A stretch of 5,575 bases of DNA from JAABYT01 sp964194585 (GTDB lineage: Bacteria; Pseudomonadota; Gammaproteobacteria; HK1). The stretch lies in assembly GCA_964194585.1 (NCBI GenBank), contig CAXMNG010000279.1:1-5575 (forward strand), read 5' to 3'. Below, one piece after another: positions 5,414 through 5,575 of this stretch. The position numbers and the translations under genes were made by a program. A model generated the notes under the pieces. It saw only the letters and a list, made by a program, of their open reading frames with translations. It was not told where the DNA came from and did not search any database. Each line of letters begins with the position of its first letter. Within the stretch, counting starts at the first letter, position 1.

Positions 5414-5575
5414 ATGGCTATAGCAATCGTATTGATTTTATTGGTCGTCGGCTCTGTTCTATTTCACTTGTGGAGCCCATGGTGGCTCACGCCGATAGCC
5501 TCCAACTGGGGTTCGATCGACGGCACGATCAACCTCACATTCTGGATTACCGGGCTTGTCTTCGTCGCCATTAAT
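5414..5575 (+). CDS. Second cytochrome c oxidase subunit II-like protein, N-terminal part (runs off the window)
   Basis: From ATG 5414 the frame is open for 54 codons to the last base. It starts with a hydrophobic segment (MAIAIVLILLVVGSVLFHLW, residues 1-20), then SPWWLTPIASNWGSIDGTIN, then a second hydrophobic stretch from about residue 43 (LTFWITGLVFVAIN). This resembles, from memory, the N-terminus of a divergent class of subunit II found in proteobacterial heme-copper oxidase clusters. It is quite unlike the coxB at 737, which has a cleavable signal peptide. The CuA domain lies beyond the window, so the assignment rests on N-terminal likeness and on the neighbouring oxidase remnants. The frame is open upstream to a TAA at 5333-5335, so starts at GTG 5348 or TTG 5378 are possible. 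I prefer the ATG because the hydrophobic segment begins there. No well-spaced Shine-Dalgarno precedes it. Confidence 0.65.
   Translation, partial: MAIAIVLILLVVGSVLFHLWSPWWLTPIASNWGSIDGTINLTFWITGLVFVAIN

Overview
The window is GC-rich and comes from a bacterium, most likely a gammaproteobacterium. The grounds are the gene order (a DUF2244 membrane protein gene, then coxB, then coxA), the protein sequences, and the IS1634-type and IS91-type transposases. No rRNA, tRNA or other taxonomic marker is present, so the assignment rests on protein resemblance recalled from memory. All recognisable genes lie on the + strand.

Layout. (1) 1-482: nearly complete DUF2244 membrane protein gene, whose start codon probably lies one base before the window. 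(2) 483-736: an intergenic stretch packed with inverted and direct repeats, forming a mosaic of short hairpins. (3) 737-1567: cytochrome c oxidase subunit II (coxB), interrupted by an in-frame TGA where the family has a conserved Trp, upstream of most of the CuA ligands. (4) 1592-4190: the first 225 codons or so of coxA (subunit I), split by a complete 1918-bp IS1634-type insertion sequence (1747-3664) with 10-bp terminal inverted repeats and a 6-bp target duplication. (5) 4191-4968: coxA stops abruptly and joins the C-terminal part of a decayed IS91-type transposase. That remnant carries a roughly 51-bp insert, and the insert is a second copy of the double-hairpin repeat seen before coxB. (6) 4969-5413: no gene seen. 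Composition drops from GC-rich to markedly AT-richer around 5160, with two promoter-like sites near the end. (7) 5414-5575: the start of a different subunit II-like oxidase gene, running off the window.

Taken together this looks like the graveyard of an aa3-type cytochrome oxidase operon. coxB has a nonsense codon, coxA is split by a recent-looking IS and has lost its catalytic C-terminal half next to an old IS91 remnant, and no later operon genes (ctaG, coxC) follow. A second, unrelated-looking oxidase locus begins immediately downstream and may have made the first dispensable.

The most unusual signal is the repeat family. Two copies 3.7 kb apart (552-601 and 4275-4321) share loop and linker sequences while their stems differ by compensatory base-pair changes, and one copy sits in frame inside a former transposase gene. 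This suggests a mobile, structure-constrained dispersed repeat.
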